Shown: positions 1 to 9,145, counted from the stretch's first letter. The stretch: 55,314 bases of DNA from Candidatus Laterigemmans baculatus (GCF_010367455.1 NZ_WRPR01000047.1:1-55314), one strand, 5' to 3'. Notes: generated from the sequence alone by a model not told the origin. Translations and numbers: made by a program.

Positions 1-389
1 TTTTAAAAAGCAGTCGCCTTCGGCTTGCCGTTAAACGATTTTTCCGCGAGCCGTCCTGCTCCGAACCAATCCAAAGTGGCGCTGTCCAGCTAGCATCTGT
101 CAGAAAACCCCTTTTCCCCAACACCCTCTCGGGGGGAGGGTGAGAGCAATCCCTACCTGGCCCCAACGGCTGATGAACGACCGGCGACGACTCCCCTCAC
201 GCCCGAGCGGCGCACGGTAGAAAACCCTACGTTAAAATCGCTCCATTCCACGGCATGGGCGGTGGGCGATTCGTACAACACGGTCTGTCGAGCAGGTGGG
301 TGAGCACGGTGATAACGATCGAGCGAGGGAAGATTCCTGCGGAAGTCGGCGACGGTGCTTCTGCTGCGAGCCTGCGGCTGGCCCGCCCA
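1..389. other. Intergenic region upstream of first gene
   Basis: No convincing gene is seen here. The stretch at about 120-145 has C-rich and G-rich runs that can pair, like other short palindromes in this window. In-frame sequence from 255 continues into the first gene, but it lacks a plausible signal peptide until the ATG at 390, so it is treated as untranslated leader. Confidence 0.5.
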
Positions 390-1667
390 ATGTTGCAATG
401 GACGCTCGCAGGACTGCTGCTGGCGTTCGGTCAGCTCGCGGCGATTGGGCAACCGTTGGAGGCGGATCCTCCGTTGACGGACGACCAGCTTCGCTCGCGC
501 GTTTCCGAACTGGTCGACACCCTCGACGCCGATCAGTTGGCCCAGCGCCAGCAAGCTGAGCGCGACTTGCTGGCTCTGGGGCCCGAGGCGCTGCGGCTGT
601 TGCCCGAACCCGACGATCGCTTTTCGGCCGAAGCCCAGCAGCGTTTGCGGCGGGTTCGCCTCGCGCTGCAGCAGCAGCGAGCCGAGGCCGACGCCGGGGC
701 CCGGACCGTGCGACTCGGCTCGGTGACGACGCTGCAAGAAGCGCTGGCGAAGATCACTGCCGAGTCGGGGATTGAGTTTGAAGTCCAAGGCGAGGCGGCC
801 GCGCCGCTGCAGCTCACCCTCGGCCCGCTCTCTTTCTGGGAGACGCTCGACGTAGTTCTCGATGCCGCCGAACTGGACGTCAACTTCTATGCCGGCGGTC
901 CCGGCCGGATGGTGTTGGTGCCGCGTGGCGAGTCGCGTCCCTCGCGGACCGACTCGGCCGCCTACGCTGGCGTCTATCGCTTGGAGGCGACCGCCACGAC
1001 CGCCCGCCGCGACTTTCACCAGCCCCAGCTCAATCGCTTGACCGTGGGGCTCGAGGTCGCGTGGGAGCCGCGGCTGACGCCGATCGGTCTGAACCTCCCG
1101 CTCGACCGAGTGACCGCGGTCCTCGGCGACGGAACCGAGCTGAAGCCCGACGAGGGGCAGTTCGACATTGCTGCGAGCAGCCAGCTGCCGTTCTCGCAGC
1201 TCAACTTGCCGCTGCCACTTCCGGCCGGCAGCCCCCAGCGGATCGCCACCCTCCGCGGGACGCTCCGGGCGATGCTGCCGGGAGCGGCCGAGCATTTCGA
1301 AGTCCCGCTGGCCAACCCGCCCGCTCCAGCGAAAGTGGGCAACTTGACCTTTGCGGTGGAGGAGGTGCGGCCCAATGGGGAGATTCACGAAGTCCGCATG
1401 GAAGTGGCCTTCGAGGAAGCGGGCAACGCGTTCGAATCGCATCGCCAGTGGATATTTGAAAACCCCGCCTACGTCACCGATGCCGAGGGAAACCGGCTCG
1501 AGCACCTCGGCTATCAGGTCTACCGCCAAACGTCGAACCGCGTGGGAATCGGCTACCTGTTCGACCTCGGCGGCGAACTCGAGGGCAAAACCTTCCACTA
1601 CCACACGCCCATCTCGGTCGTCGCCCGCGAAGCCGAGTTCGAGCTCAAGGACATCCCGCTGCCCTGA
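390..1667 (+). CDS. Secreted hypothetical protein
   Basis: The 425-residue product starts with a hydrophobic segment (MLQWTLAGLLLAFG) that reads as a signal peptide, which is why the ATG at 390 was chosen over the in-frame codon at 255. Residues of about 30-100 are helical and charged (QRQQAERDLLALGPEAL), a pattern common in planctomycete secreted proteins with a short HEAT-like or coiled N-terminal region. The C-terminal two thirds look like beta-rich modules, with a segment on how a value is affected near NLTFAVEEV. I recognise no catalytic motif. It probably resides in the periplasm or on the cell surface. The gene stands alone, followed by a palindromic repeat cluster and then a lipoprotein gene. 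Confidence 0.75.
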   Translation: MLQWTLAGLLLAFGQLAAIGQPLEADPPLTDDQLRSRVSELVDTLDADQLAQRQQAERDLLALGPEALRLLPEPDDRFSAEAQQRLRRVRLALQQQRAEADAGARTVRLGSVTTLQEALAKITAESGIEFEVQGEAAAPLQLTLGPLSFWETLDVVLDAAELDVNFYAGGPGRMVLVPRGESRPSRTDSAAYAGVYRLEATATTARRDFHQPQLNRLTVGLEVAWEPRLTPIGLNLPLDRVTAVLGDGTELKPDEGQFDIAASSQLPFSQLNLPLPLPAGSPQRIATLRGTLRAMLPGAAEHFEVPLANPPAPAKVGNLTFAVEEVRPNGEIHEVRMEVAFEEAGNAFESHRQWIFENPAYVTDAEGNRLEHLGYQVYRQTSNRVGIGYLFDLGGELEGKTFHYHTPISVVAREAEFELKDIPLP

Positions 1668-1690
1668 GCGTCACCCATAGTCCCCCATAG

Positions 1691-1820
1691 TCGCCTTTCG
1701 CTCCGCGAAAGCTGCGCATCATAGTCGCCTTTCGCTCCGCGAAAGTAGCGCCTGCATCGTCCCCCCTCGCTCCGCGAAGGTTGTGAAGAACCGCTACTTT
1801 CGCTCCGCGAAAGGCGACTA
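1691..1820. repeat. Cluster of short palindromic repeats (TTTCGCTCCGCGAAA family)
   Basis: Four copies of a short palindrome with core TTTCGCTCCGCGAAA occur here, two in one orientation at the left, a degenerate one at about 1766, and one inverted at about 1794-1820. The same core appears at 6296-6356 and 30917-30945. It behaves like a REP-type intergenic element: palindromic, always outside genes, in either orientation. Any function is unknown. Confidence 0.85.
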
Positions 1821-1912
1821 TCCGGCGGTGCATCCTTTTCGGACTTGTTGCGGCTTCTTCGGGTTTGTTACATCGCCCGGAAAGAATCCATGCACTTGAT
1901 GGTCCTGCCGCG

Positions 1913-2650
1913 ATGCGCAAATTCGACGCTGCCGAACTCCGAGAAACGATCGGCCCCTCCTGGGTCCTGATGTTGATCGTCGCCGCCGCTTCGGGTTGCC
2001 AAGATGGCCCGATGTTCGCGATCAAGAAAGCCAATCCGTACTACAGCTCCTACGAATGGGCAGCCGACGAGGCGATCGGTCCGACCGACGCAACGCGGGA
2101 AGCTGAACTCCGCGAGCTGGCCGGCGCGATCGACGACATGAGTCCCGCCGAGCAGCGGCGGTGGCTGGAGCATCTCGCCAATATCCTGCAGTACGACCCG
2201 AGTCCGCACATGCGCTGCCAAGCGGTGCATGCCGCGGCTCTGGCGACGGTCCCCGAAGCAATCTCGGTGCTCGAGACGGGGACTCAGGACGATCACGCGA
2301 AAGTCCGGATCGCCAGCTGCGATGCTTTGGCTCTGCGGACCGAAACCGAAGCGACGCGGCTGTTGGCCGAGAGCGTCAACAGCGAAACCAACAAGGATGT
2401 GCGGCTGGCGGCGATCAAGAGCCTCGGATCGCACCAGGGCTCCCAGGCGACCGACGCCCTGAAGCTCGCGCTGCAGGAGCCCGAGCTGGCCTACCAACAC
2501 GCCTCGATCGCCTCGCTGCGTCAAATCACCGGACGCGACGTGGGTAACGAGCCCGAGGCCTGGGTCGCGATGCTCGAGTCGCCCGAAGGGAACAGCGGGG
2601 ACGCCAACCGCAGCCCCTCGTGGAGCGAACGCTTGGGCAGCTTTTTCTGA
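1913..2650 (+). CDS. HEAT-repeat lipoprotein
   Basis: The 245-residue product has a hydrophobic N-terminus ending in a lipobox-like ASGC, so it is probably processed by signal peptidase II and lipid-anchored. The ATG at 1913 places the charged MRKF segment directly before the hydrophobic stretch; the upstream in-frame ATG would add an unlikely leader. Residues of about 70-210 hold repeated helical pairs of the HEAT/PBS-lyase type (for example RCQAVHAAALATVPEAI, VRIASCDALALRTETEAT, VRLAAIKSLGSHQGSQAT), which usually serve as protein-binding scaffolds. No enzyme motif is seen. It is a single-gene unit between two repeat clusters. Confidence 0.8.
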   Translation: MRKFDAAELRETIGPSWVLMLIVAAASGCQDGPMFAIKKANPYYSSYEWAADEAIGPTDATREAELRELAGAIDDMSPAEQRRWLEHLANILQYDPSPHMRCQAVHAAALATVPEAISVLETGTQDDHAKVRIASCDALALRTETEATRLLAESVNSETNKDVRLAAIKSLGSHQGSQATDALKLALQEPELAYQHASIASLRQITGRDVGNEPEAWVAMLESPEGNSGDANRSPSWSERLGSFF

Positions 2651-2675
2651 GATTATGCTGCTTTCGCTAGGCCGT

Positions 2676-2807
2676 TGAGCCGTAGGCGCTAGCCTCGGGC
2701 CCAATCCGCTCCGCGCCAGGGAGCAGCGTTAGGTGACAGCGGCGTCCACTTTCAAATTCGATACGTTCGGCAGCGCAACGGAACCCGCGGCTAGCGCCGT
2801 CGGCTCA
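2676..2807. mobile_element. MITE-like 132-bp element, copy 1
   Basis: The element begins TGAGCCGTAGGCGCTAGCC and ends with the near-perfect inverse of that sequence (GGCTAGCGCCGTCGGCTCA), giving terminal inverted repeats of about 24 bp. A second copy of identical length lies at 17467-17598 with a diverged interior. Its right end is repeated again at 2808-2831, and a hybrid end at 2832-2856 resembles the 71-bp palindrome family. It has no coding capacity, so any movement would need a transposase supplied elsewhere. Confidence 0.7.
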
Positions 2808-3050
2808 CCCGCGGCTAGCGCCGTCGGCTCACCCGCGGCTAGCGTCTGGCGGCTGATGAATGGCCCAAAAGGGGCACCGCTGGGCGTCGCCCAAAACTCG
2901 CAATCTCCCCAAGATCAACCGGTTGAAACGATTTTGCGTGATCGGTGGAGACGGGCCCTCCGGCGTCCGATAGATGCTCCGGTGGAGATCACCTGCGGTG
3001 CTCCCGCGACCGATCGGTGGAATTTTTGCTCTTCAGCCCGTTATCAGTTC

Positions 3051-5144
3051 ATGCCTAATGCGACACGGTTCGCCCTGTGGTTTCGCCTCGCCGGCCGTCC
3101 CCTGCCAACGCTCCTGCTGGCGGCACAAGGACTGACGCTGCCGCCTGCCGCCGCCCAAGACGCGGTCCAGGAGCCTCCCGCAGCCGTGCTCCGCGTCGCC
3201 CGCGACCAACCTCGGCTCGACGCTCCGCAAAGCGAGCTCGGAGAACCGGGAGGCAAGCTCCGAGAGCGACGGAGCACGAGCAGCCGACGGACGACGCCCG
3301 CACCGACGCTCAACTCCCCGGGCCTCAGTCTGTCGCCACCGGCGAACACGGCAGACACCAGCGACCTGGACGAGATCTCCGTCGTCGGCTCGGCCCTCAA
3401 AGCGTCCCCCCCAACGGCCTCCGAGCCGTCTTCGGCCGAGCCCACCGCGGTGAAGGCCGACGGGTGGGTCAGCCGCGGAATGAGCCGCCAGCGGCTACCG
3501 GTCGCGGCGGCCGAGGAGCCTGCCGCATCGGTAGCGACGCGCCCGATGGAGTCGCGGAATGCATCGCCCGCCGAAGCGTCTCGCCTGAATTCGATCCGCC
3601 TCAATCCGGCTGCCGACTCGCAGGCGCCGGCGCGCGACGGCGCGGCCGACGCAGCGGATGAGGCCGAGGACGCCGACTCGAGCAACGCCCGCGCCCTGGC
3701 CCTGCAGGACCAGATCGAGCGGTTCGAAGCGATGGAGCCGGAAGAATCGTCCGAACCGCCGGCACGGGAGAGCCAGCCGCGGTTCGTCGAGATCATTCCC
3801 GAATCGATCGAGCCCGAGCCGCTCGAGCCCGAGCCGCTCGAGCCCGAACCGGTTCTGACCGAGCCGCTCGAGCCCGAGCCGGTTGCGGTCCAGCCCCGTC
3901 GCGAGGCGCCTCAAGCGTCGACCGCTCGCCCAGCGGAGACGGGTGAGCGGATGCCGCTTCGCGATCCGGTGATCCCAGGCTTGGCAGCCCGCCCCGCGGA
4001 AGAGGCCGACGAGGCCGCGGAGCTCGAGTACGCTTCGACCGATGCCGATGCCGAAGCGTCCTCCGATTCCGCCGCGGAAACTGCGGGGGCTGGCCCGGAG
4101 ATCGCCGAAGTGGAACCGCGTCGGCAGGCCTCTCCGGCTGCGGTCATCTCCGCTGCCGCGCTGCGGCTCAAGCGGCCGATCGAGCAGACGCTGCAGTACT
4201 ACCACCAGCGGCCCGAGAATTCGCTCGAGCGAACTCCGTGGGGCATGTTGCACGCGATCCTCCCGTATGGTTTGGATGCGAACATCGACGCCGGACGTCG
4301 CCGCTACAACGCAATCGCCTGGTTGGCGGGCAACAATCCGTGCCGAAATTTGAAGCTGTTGGGGCTGACCCAAAGCGGGCGGATTGAGGCGCACACGGGG
4401 ATCGGCCTGCAGGGGCACCAGGCGCAACTGCTGGCGATCTTCGCCCAAGTCGGCGTGCCCAAGGATTACCCGCTGTACGTGGGTCCCCAGCGGTTCACGG
4501 TCGCGGACCTGGTGCAGTCGGAGATGGCCGCCTGCCGCGCCGGTGAAGAGCTGACGTTTACGCTGATCGGTCTCTCCCACTACCTGCCGACCGACGCCAC
4601 CTGGACCGCTTCGGACGGCGAGCGTTGGGACTTCGAGCGGCTGATTCGCGAGGAGCTGCAGCAACCGGTTGTGGGGGCGGCTTGCGGTGGCACGCATCGC
4701 CTGATGGGTCTCAGCTACGCGCTCGCCCAACGCCGCCGCGAGGGGGCTCCGATCACTGGCCAGTGGGAGCGGGCGTCGATCTTCGTCGATGATTTCGTCG
4801 CCTACACTTGGCAGTTGCAGAACCGCGATGGCTCGTTCAGCACCAGTTGGTTCGAAGGGCGTGAGGACAACGGGCAGCTCGACCGCAAGGTGCAGACCAG
4901 CGGACACATCCTCGAGTGGTTGATCTTCACTGCCAGCGACGAGCAATTGCAGGACGATCGGATGATTCAGGCAATCACCTTCCTGACCCGTTCGATGCTC
5001 TCCAGCCGAGGTCACGAGTGGCAGGTGGGTCCCAAGGGGCATGCCCTCCGCGCCCTCTCGCTGTACCACCGCCGCGTGTTCGAAAGCGAGCGGCCGTGGC
5101 GAGCGAGTCAGACCGCGGCGGGTGCGTCAAACCATCGCCGGTAA
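3051..5144 (+). CDS. Secreted proline/glutamate-rich protein with toroid-like C-terminal domain
   Basis: The 697-residue product starts at the ATG at 3051, which gives a signal peptide (hydrophobic PLPTLLLAAQGLTL and an AAAQ cleavage region). The longer upstream frame runs through a MITE-like element and is rejected. Residues of about 40-360 are low-complexity and acidic, with EPEPLEPEPL repeats near 260, and probably span or extend from the envelope. Residues of about 370-690 form a well-ordered helical domain with repeated GLG/LAIFAQ and QNRDGSFSTSWFEG motifs, which resembles the alpha-alpha toroid of prenyltransferase or squalene-cyclase-like planctomycete proteins. The catalytic DxDD motif of true cyclases is not seen, so a structural or carbohydrate-related role is as likely as catalysis. 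Confidence 0.75.
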   Translation: MPNATRFALWFRLAGRPLPTLLLAAQGLTLPPAAAQDAVQEPPAAVLRVARDQPRLDAPQSELGEPGGKLRERRSTSSRRTTPAPTLNSPGLSLSPPANTADTSDLDEISVVGSALKASPPTASEPSSAEPTAVKADGWVSRGMSRQRLPVAAAEEPAASVATRPMESRNASPAEASRLNSIRLNPAADSQAPARDGAADAADEAEDADSSNARALALQDQIERFEAMEPEESSEPPARESQPRFVEIIPESIEPEPLEPEPLEPEPVLTEPLEPEPVAVQPRREAPQASTARPAETGERMPLRDPVIPGLAARPAEEADEAAELEYASTDADAEASSDSAAETAGAGPEIAEVEPRRQASPAAVISAAALRLKRPIEQTLQYYHQRPENSLERTPWGMLHAILPYGLDANIDAGRRRYNAIAWLAGNNPCRNLKLLGLTQSGRIEAHTGIGLQGHQAQLLAIFAQVGVPKDYPLYVGPQRFTVADLVQSEMAACRAGEELTFTLIGLSHYLPTDATWTASDGERWDFERLIREELQQPVVGAACGGTHRLMGLSYALAQRRREGAPITGQWERASIFVDDFVAYTWQLQNRDGSFSTSWFEGREDNGQLDRKVQTSGHILEWLIFTASDEQLQDDRMIQAITFLTRSMLSSRGHEWQVGPKGHALRALSLYHRRVFESERPWRASQTAAGASNHRR

Positions 5145-5217
5145 TTGTCGGAAAAGCGAGCGGCGATTAGGCTTTCCTTCTCCGTCTCTTCCACGACCGA
5201 CTCTTCCACAGTCCCGC

Positions 5218-6162
5218 ATGGCCACGCAACGGTTCACCAAACACACCGCTTCGATCGTCTCGCTGGCGGTGAGTATGGCGATGGAGATGAGCGCCGACGC
5301 GTTGCTGTTTTTGCTCGATGGAGCGGTCGACTGGAAGAAGCTCAAAGAGTCGACCACGGAGTTTGAGAAGACGGTGATCGTCGCGACCGACTCGGTGGAT
5401 GATCTCAAGGGAGCGACCGAAGCGGGGCTGCATCCGCTGGCGCTGAACAAGGAAAAAGCGCCGCTGCTCGAACGCCTGCAACACGCGTTGCTCGAAGCGG
5501 CTTCGGACGAATTGATCCGCACCAACGGCGACGTGATCGCCGTCTACAGCGGTTTCCAGCAGGGACGGCTCGATTCGCTCAGCCACCTGCAGCTCGACGA
5601 ACGGATGCGGCGGCTGAATGTCCGCGACCTGCAGCGACTCGGCAGCAGCGTTCCGCTCAAGACGATCAAAACGGTCGTCGACCTGGCCGTGCAGATCGGT
5701 CGCGAAGGCCGCGAAGGAAAACCGGTCGGCACGCTGTTCGTCGTCGGTGACTCGCGGACCGTGCTTGAGCACTGCAAAGACAGCGGCGTCGATCCGTTCC
5801 GCGGCTACAACCGCAAACACCGCGATCTGTCCGATCCCCGCGTCCAGGAAGATGCCAAGGAGATCGCCCAACTCGACGGCGCTTTCGTGATCAGCCCCGA
5901 TGGGATGATCGAAAAGAGCCGCCAGATGCTGGAGGTCTCGCACGAAGACCTGACGATGTCCAAAGGGCTCGGGGCGAGGCACTGGGCCTGCGCCGCGATC
6001 ACCCGCAAAACCAAAGCGGTCGGCGTCGTCGTCAGCCAGTCGACCGGCACGGTGCGGCTGTACCAAAACGGCCACCTGGTGATGCGGATCGAGCCGATGG
6101 ACAAGGCCGTCAAATGGCAGGAGTTCAACTACGAACCCCCAGCCACCACCTCGGAAAACTAG
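5218..6162 (+). CDS. Diadenylate cyclase, DacZ-like architecture
   Basis: The 314-residue product carries a C-terminal DAC (DisA_N) domain that condenses two ATP into the second messenger c-di-AMP. The two signature motifs are visible: DGA at residues 220-222 and GARHWACAAIT at about 252-262, where the usual RHR is RHW. Residues of about 20-185 form an alpha/beta domain with segments such as VIVATDSVDDL and GDVIAVYSGF, which resemble the pyruvate-kinase C-terminal fold found in archaeal DacZ. No transmembrane helix is present, unlike CdaA. The ATG at 5218 follows the previous stop by 73 bp. A perfect 25-bp hairpin lies directly behind the stop. The downstream gene encodes a protein with nucleotide-binding folds, so c-di-AMP control of it is possible but unproven. 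Confidence 0.85.
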   Translation: MATQRFTKHTASIVSLAVSMAMEMSADALLFLLDGAVDWKKLKESTTEFEKTVIVATDSVDDLKGATEAGLHPLALNKEKAPLLERLQHALLEAASDELIRTNGDVIAVYSGFQQGRLDSLSHLQLDERMRRLNVRDLQRLGSSVPLKTIKTVVDLAVQIGREGREGKPVGTLFVVGDSRTVLEHCKDSGVDPFRGYNRKHRDLSDPRVQEDAKEIAQLDGAFVISPDGMIEKSRQMLEVSHEDLTMSKGLGARHWACAAITRKTKAVGVVVSQSTGTVRLYQNGHLVMRIEPMDKAVKWQEFNYEPPATTSEN

Positions 6163-6174
6163 TCTTTGCCAGTC

Positions 6175-6235
6175 CCCTCTCCCCCACGGCTTGGCTGCGA
6201 ACGAAAGTTCCGCAGCCAAGCCGTGGGGGAGAGGG
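6175..6235. repeat. Perfect 25-bp inverted repeat (hairpin) behind the diadenylate cyclase gene
   Basis: The arms at 6175-6199 and 6211-6235 are exact reverse complements of 25 bases and are separated by an 11-base loop. No T-run follows, so it is not a classic intrinsic terminator; it may be a mobile palindrome, a transcript stabiliser or a 3'-end processing signal. Confidence 0.85.
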
Positions 6236-6295
6236 CCAGGGTGAGGGGGCTTGGGAGTGCGGAATACAGCACCCCAGGCGATCGAGCCGCCCTCG

Positions 6296-6356
6296 TGAGT
6301 CGCGGAGCGAAAGTTGCGCAGCAACACAACTTTCGCGGAGCGAAAGGCGACTCTAG
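6296..6356. repeat. Inverted pair of TTTCGCTCCGCGAAA-family repeats
   Basis: Two copies of the palindromic repeat found at 1691-1820 lie head to head around GCGCAGCAAC. The whole unit can fold into a long hairpin upstream of the electron-transfer operon. Confidence 0.8.
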
Positions 6357-6439
6357 CCCCGGGGCGCTCTTGACGCCTCTCGGCCATCCTCGGTACAGCT
6401 CCAATCGGACGATTGGACGAATTCTCGACCGGTTCAAGG

Positions 6440-8323
6440 ATGAGCGACTCACAAGCTGTTCTGGTGCGACGGCCGCGACGCTGGGATGCGCCGCTCGATC
6501 CTTCGATGACCGACGCCGATGTGAATTGGCTGCGGACCCGCTCGCCGTTTGCCGCGATGCGCGAGGCGACGTTCACCTCCGCGATGCCGCTGCAGGGAAT
6601 CCTCCGCAACGACTGCCGCATCCGACGTTGCCAAAGTGGTGAAATCGTGGTCCGCGAAGGGGACTACGGCAACAGCGCGTTCCTCGTCCTCTCGGGAAGC
6701 GTCCGCGTCTCGCTCGATCATCTTCCGCCCGAACACCTCGGCCGCAAACCGCCGCCGCGGATGCGGTGGCGAGATGCCGTGGCCCAGTTGTGGAATCGGC
6801 CGCGGGTCGCCGAAGCTCGCGGGCCCGAGGCGGTCACTCCCGACGCGACCACGCGGATCGAGACGGTGGACGATCGGCAAGCGATCTTCCTGCAAGACTT
6901 CCCCGCGGCGCTCGCCCACCGCCGGACGCTGGCGATGGGTCCAGGCGAGCTGTTCGGCGAAGTCGCTGCGATGTACCGCAGCCCCCAGACGGCCACGGTC
7001 ATCGCGGAAGGGGAAGCCACGCTCGTCGAAATCCGCTGGCAGGGTCTGCGGTTGCTCCGACGCGACAAAAATTTCGCGGACCAACTCGAGCGGCACTACC
7101 GCGCCCACTGGCTCGTCGCCCACCTTCGCGAAACGCCGCTGCTCCGGTTCCTCCCGGAGGATGCCGTCGCGCGACTGGCCGAAGCGACCGAGCTGAGGTC
7201 GTTTGGTCGCATGGAGTGGAATGCCGAGTTTCAGCGGAACCGCAAACTGCCGGCCGCCGAGCAGATCCGCCAAGAACCGCTGATCGCCGCCGAAGGGACT
7301 CCCCCGACCGACTTGGTGCTGGTCCGCGCCGGCTTTGCCCGCGTCAGCCATCATCACGGAGCGGGCGATCGCACGACCGCCTACCTCGGCAAAGGGCACC
7401 TGTTCGGTTTGGCGGAAATTGCCGCCAATGCCCGCCGCTCGCCGGAAGCGGCCCCGATCCCGCTGCAACACTCGCTCCGCGCGATCGGGTTCGTCGACAC
7501 GCTGCACCTCCCGGTCGAAGTCGTCGCCGAGCACTTGCTGCCCTACGTCCGTCAGAGCGAACTGCCGCCGCTTTCACTTCCAGCGCATTCGGCAGCGACC
7601 GTCCAGCCTTCGGCCTCGGTCCCTTCCTCCGACCGCCGCGCCGTGCCGCGAGACAAGCCGGGCGAGGCGAGCGGCCCGCTCCCCAAACACCAGCTCCCCA
7701 AACACCAGCTCCCCAAACACCAGCTGCCCAATTCCAAGCGACCCGATTCCAAGCGACCCGCGTCCAAATCGGGCGAGCTCTCCACCGGGATGCTGGAGTT
7801 TCTCGTCCAAGAGCGGCTGACCAACGGCCGGCAGGCGCTCGTCATCGATCTGCATCGGTGTACTCGCTGTGACGATTGCGTCCGCGCTTGCGCTACGACG
7901 CATGGCGGCAACCCGAGGATGGCTCGCAGCGGCCCGCGACACGACCGGTTGCAGTTTGCCGAGGCCTGCATGCACTGCGTCGATCCGGTCTGCATGATCG
8001 GCTGTCCCACCGGAGCAATCGTCCGGGATGAGGCGAGCGGCACGGTCTACATCTCCGAGCCGATCTGCATTGGCTGTGGCGGGTGCGCAGCGGCTTGTCC
8101 CTACGACCACATCCAGATGGTTGAGATTCGCGACCTCCGCGGCCGGGGCTACCGCGACGAAGCGACGGGGCTGCCGATCCTCAAAGCGACCAAGTGCGAT
8201 CTCTGCCAATCGCAGCCGTCGGGGCCAGCCTGCCAAGCGGCCTGTCCGCATGACGCCCTGGTGCGGATCGACCTGAGCGAACCGGGACCGCTCGACGCGT
8301 GGCTGGGGAGACGAGCCGGATGA
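6440..8323 (+). CDS. Cyclic-nucleotide-binding and 4Fe-4S ferredoxin fusion protein
   Basis: The 627-residue product combines two cyclic-nucleotide-binding folds (about residues 50-215 and 240-365) with a DmsB/HybA-like electron-transfer region (about 455-615). The first fold shows GEIVVREGDYGNSAFLVLSG and GELFGEVAAMYRSPQTATV, typical of CNB domains; the second is more degenerate. The iron-sulphur region has four cysteine clusters (CTRCDDCVRAC, CMHCVDPVCMIGC, CIGCGGCAAAC, CDLCQSQPSGPACQAAC), enough for four 4Fe-4S centres. The linker carries 15-bp in-frame repeats (LPKHQ three times). No signal peptide is seen, so it is likely cytosolic and peripheral to the membrane. Its stop overlaps the next start (ATGA), so the genes are translationally coupled. 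The start at 6440 gives a cleaner N-terminus than the ATG at 6413. Confidence 0.85.
   Translation: MSDSQAVLVRRPRRWDAPLDPSMTDADVNWLRTRSPFAAMREATFTSAMPLQGILRNDCRIRRCQSGEIVVREGDYGNSAFLVLSGSVRVSLDHLPPEHLGRKPPPRMRWRDAVAQLWNRPRVAEARGPEAVTPDATTRIETVDDRQAIFLQDFPAALAHRRTLAMGPGELFGEVAAMYRSPQTATVIAEGEATLVEIRWQGLRLLRRDKNFADQLERHYRAHWLVAHLRETPLLRFLPEDAVARLAEATELRSFGRMEWNAEFQRNRKLPAAEQIRQEPLIAAEGTPPTDLVLVRAGFARVSHHHGAGDRTTAYLGKGHLFGLAEIAANARRSPEAAPIPLQHSLRAIGFVDTLHLPVEVVAEHLLPYVRQSELPPLSLPAHSAATVQPSASVPSSDRRAVPRDKPGEASGPLPKHQLPKHQLPKHQLPNSKRPDSKRPASKSGELSTGMLEFLVQERLTNGRQALVIDLHRCTRCDDCVRACATTHGGNPRMARSGPRHDRLQFAEACMHCVDPVCMIGCPTGAIVRDEASGTVYISEPICIGCGGCAAACPYDHIQMVEIRDLRGRGYRDEATGLPILKATKCDLCQSQPSGPACQAACPHDALVRIDLSEPGPLDAWLGRRAG
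7679..7760. repeat. In-frame 15-bp tandem repeats in a linker
   Basis: Three exact copies of CTCCCCAAACACCAG at 7679-7723 are followed by two copies of ATTCCAAGCGACCCG at 7731-7760. Both units are 15 bp and keep the frame, lengthening the disordered linker between the second nucleotide-binding fold and the iron-sulphur region. Confidence 0.9.
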
Positions 8324-9132
8324 TTCCTTTCCGCACGCGGCGCCGCTTGGCTTTGGCCATCACTGCGGTAGCCGTTGTTCTGCTGGTGCTCGGCAACGGC
8401 TGGATCCGCGAGCGGCTCGGACACGCTTCGTACTACTCCGGCGGCACCTTGCTCGGCTGCCTGGTGTTGCTGATCCTGCTGGGGCTCCGCAAGCGACTCG
8501 TGATGCTCCCGCTCGGCAGCGTCTCGACGTGGGTTCAAATCCACCTCTACACCGGGCTCTTTGCGCTGGCCGCCTACGCGCTGCACGTTCCACGGATATT
8601 GGCTAACGGCATCTTCGAAGGCGGGCTGTCGCTGCTGTTTCTGGGCGTTTCGCTCAGCGGCCTGTATGGCTGGTTCGTCAGCCGTTCGGCGCCGCGGAAG
8701 CTGACCGCCGTGGCGGGCGATTACCGCCTGGAGCGGGTCGGTTGGGATCGCCAGCGGATCGCGGACGCCGCGGCCAAGCTCTGCAAACGGCTCGACGCGT
8801 CGCTCGCGTCGAACGTGCTGGCCGACTACTACAGCAACGCCTTGCAACCCTATTTCGCCACCCGCCCACCGCTCGCCTACCTGGCGGTCCCCAACGGCAT
8901 CCGCCGGCGACGGCTGCTCAGCAATTTGAACAATCTCGATCGCTACCTCTCGGACGAGACTCGCGGTTTGGCGGGGCAACTCGCCGCGTTGGTGCGGACG
9001 CGCGATGAACTCGACTTTCACTTCGCGCTGCAACTGCGGCTGCGGTTGTGGGTCGTCGTCCATTCGATGCTCTCGGTCGCGTTGCTCGTCTGGTCGTGCG
9101 CGCACGTTCTGTTGGTGCTGAACTTCATCTGA
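8320..9132 (+). CDS. Cytochrome b-like membrane protein of the electron-transfer operon
   Basis: The 270-residue product has four to five hydrophobic helices: about residues 8-28, 40-62, 72-92, 98-118 and the last 25 residues. Histidines sit within or beside helices (VQIHLYTGLFALAAYALHV near 75-93 and WVVVHSM and CAHVLL near the C-terminus), consistent with binding one or two b-type haems, as in ferric-reductase-like or NapC/HybB-type quinol-linked subunits. A soluble helical region separates the helix groups. The ATG overlaps the stop of the upstream Fe-S gene and the cytochrome gene follows 13 bp later, so the three products probably form one complex passing electrons across the membrane. 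Confidence 0.75.
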   Translation: MIPFRTRRRLALAITAVAVVLLVLGNGWIRERLGHASYYSGGTLLGCLVLLILLGLRKRLVMLPLGSVSTWVQIHLYTGLFALAAYALHVPRILANGIFEGGLSLLFLGVSLSGLYGWFVSRSAPRKLTAVAGDYRLERVGWDRQRIADAAAKLCKRLDASLASNVLADYYSNALQPYFATRPPLAYLAVPNGIRRRRLLSNLNNLDRYLSDETRGLAGQLAALVRTRDELDFHFALQLRLRLWVVVHSMLSVALLVWSCAHVLLVLNFI

Positions 9133-9145
9133 GGATTCCGCCGCC

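Noticed and set aside
153-1604. Long minus-strand frame opposite the first gene
   Set aside because: It lacks any recognisable domain and is a shadow frame caused by high GC; the plus-strand frame has a signal peptide and better composition.
2733-3050. N-terminal extension of the 3051 gene
   Set aside because: The extension is encoded by MITE-like repeat DNA and hides the signal peptide; the ATG at 3051 gives a normal secreted protein.
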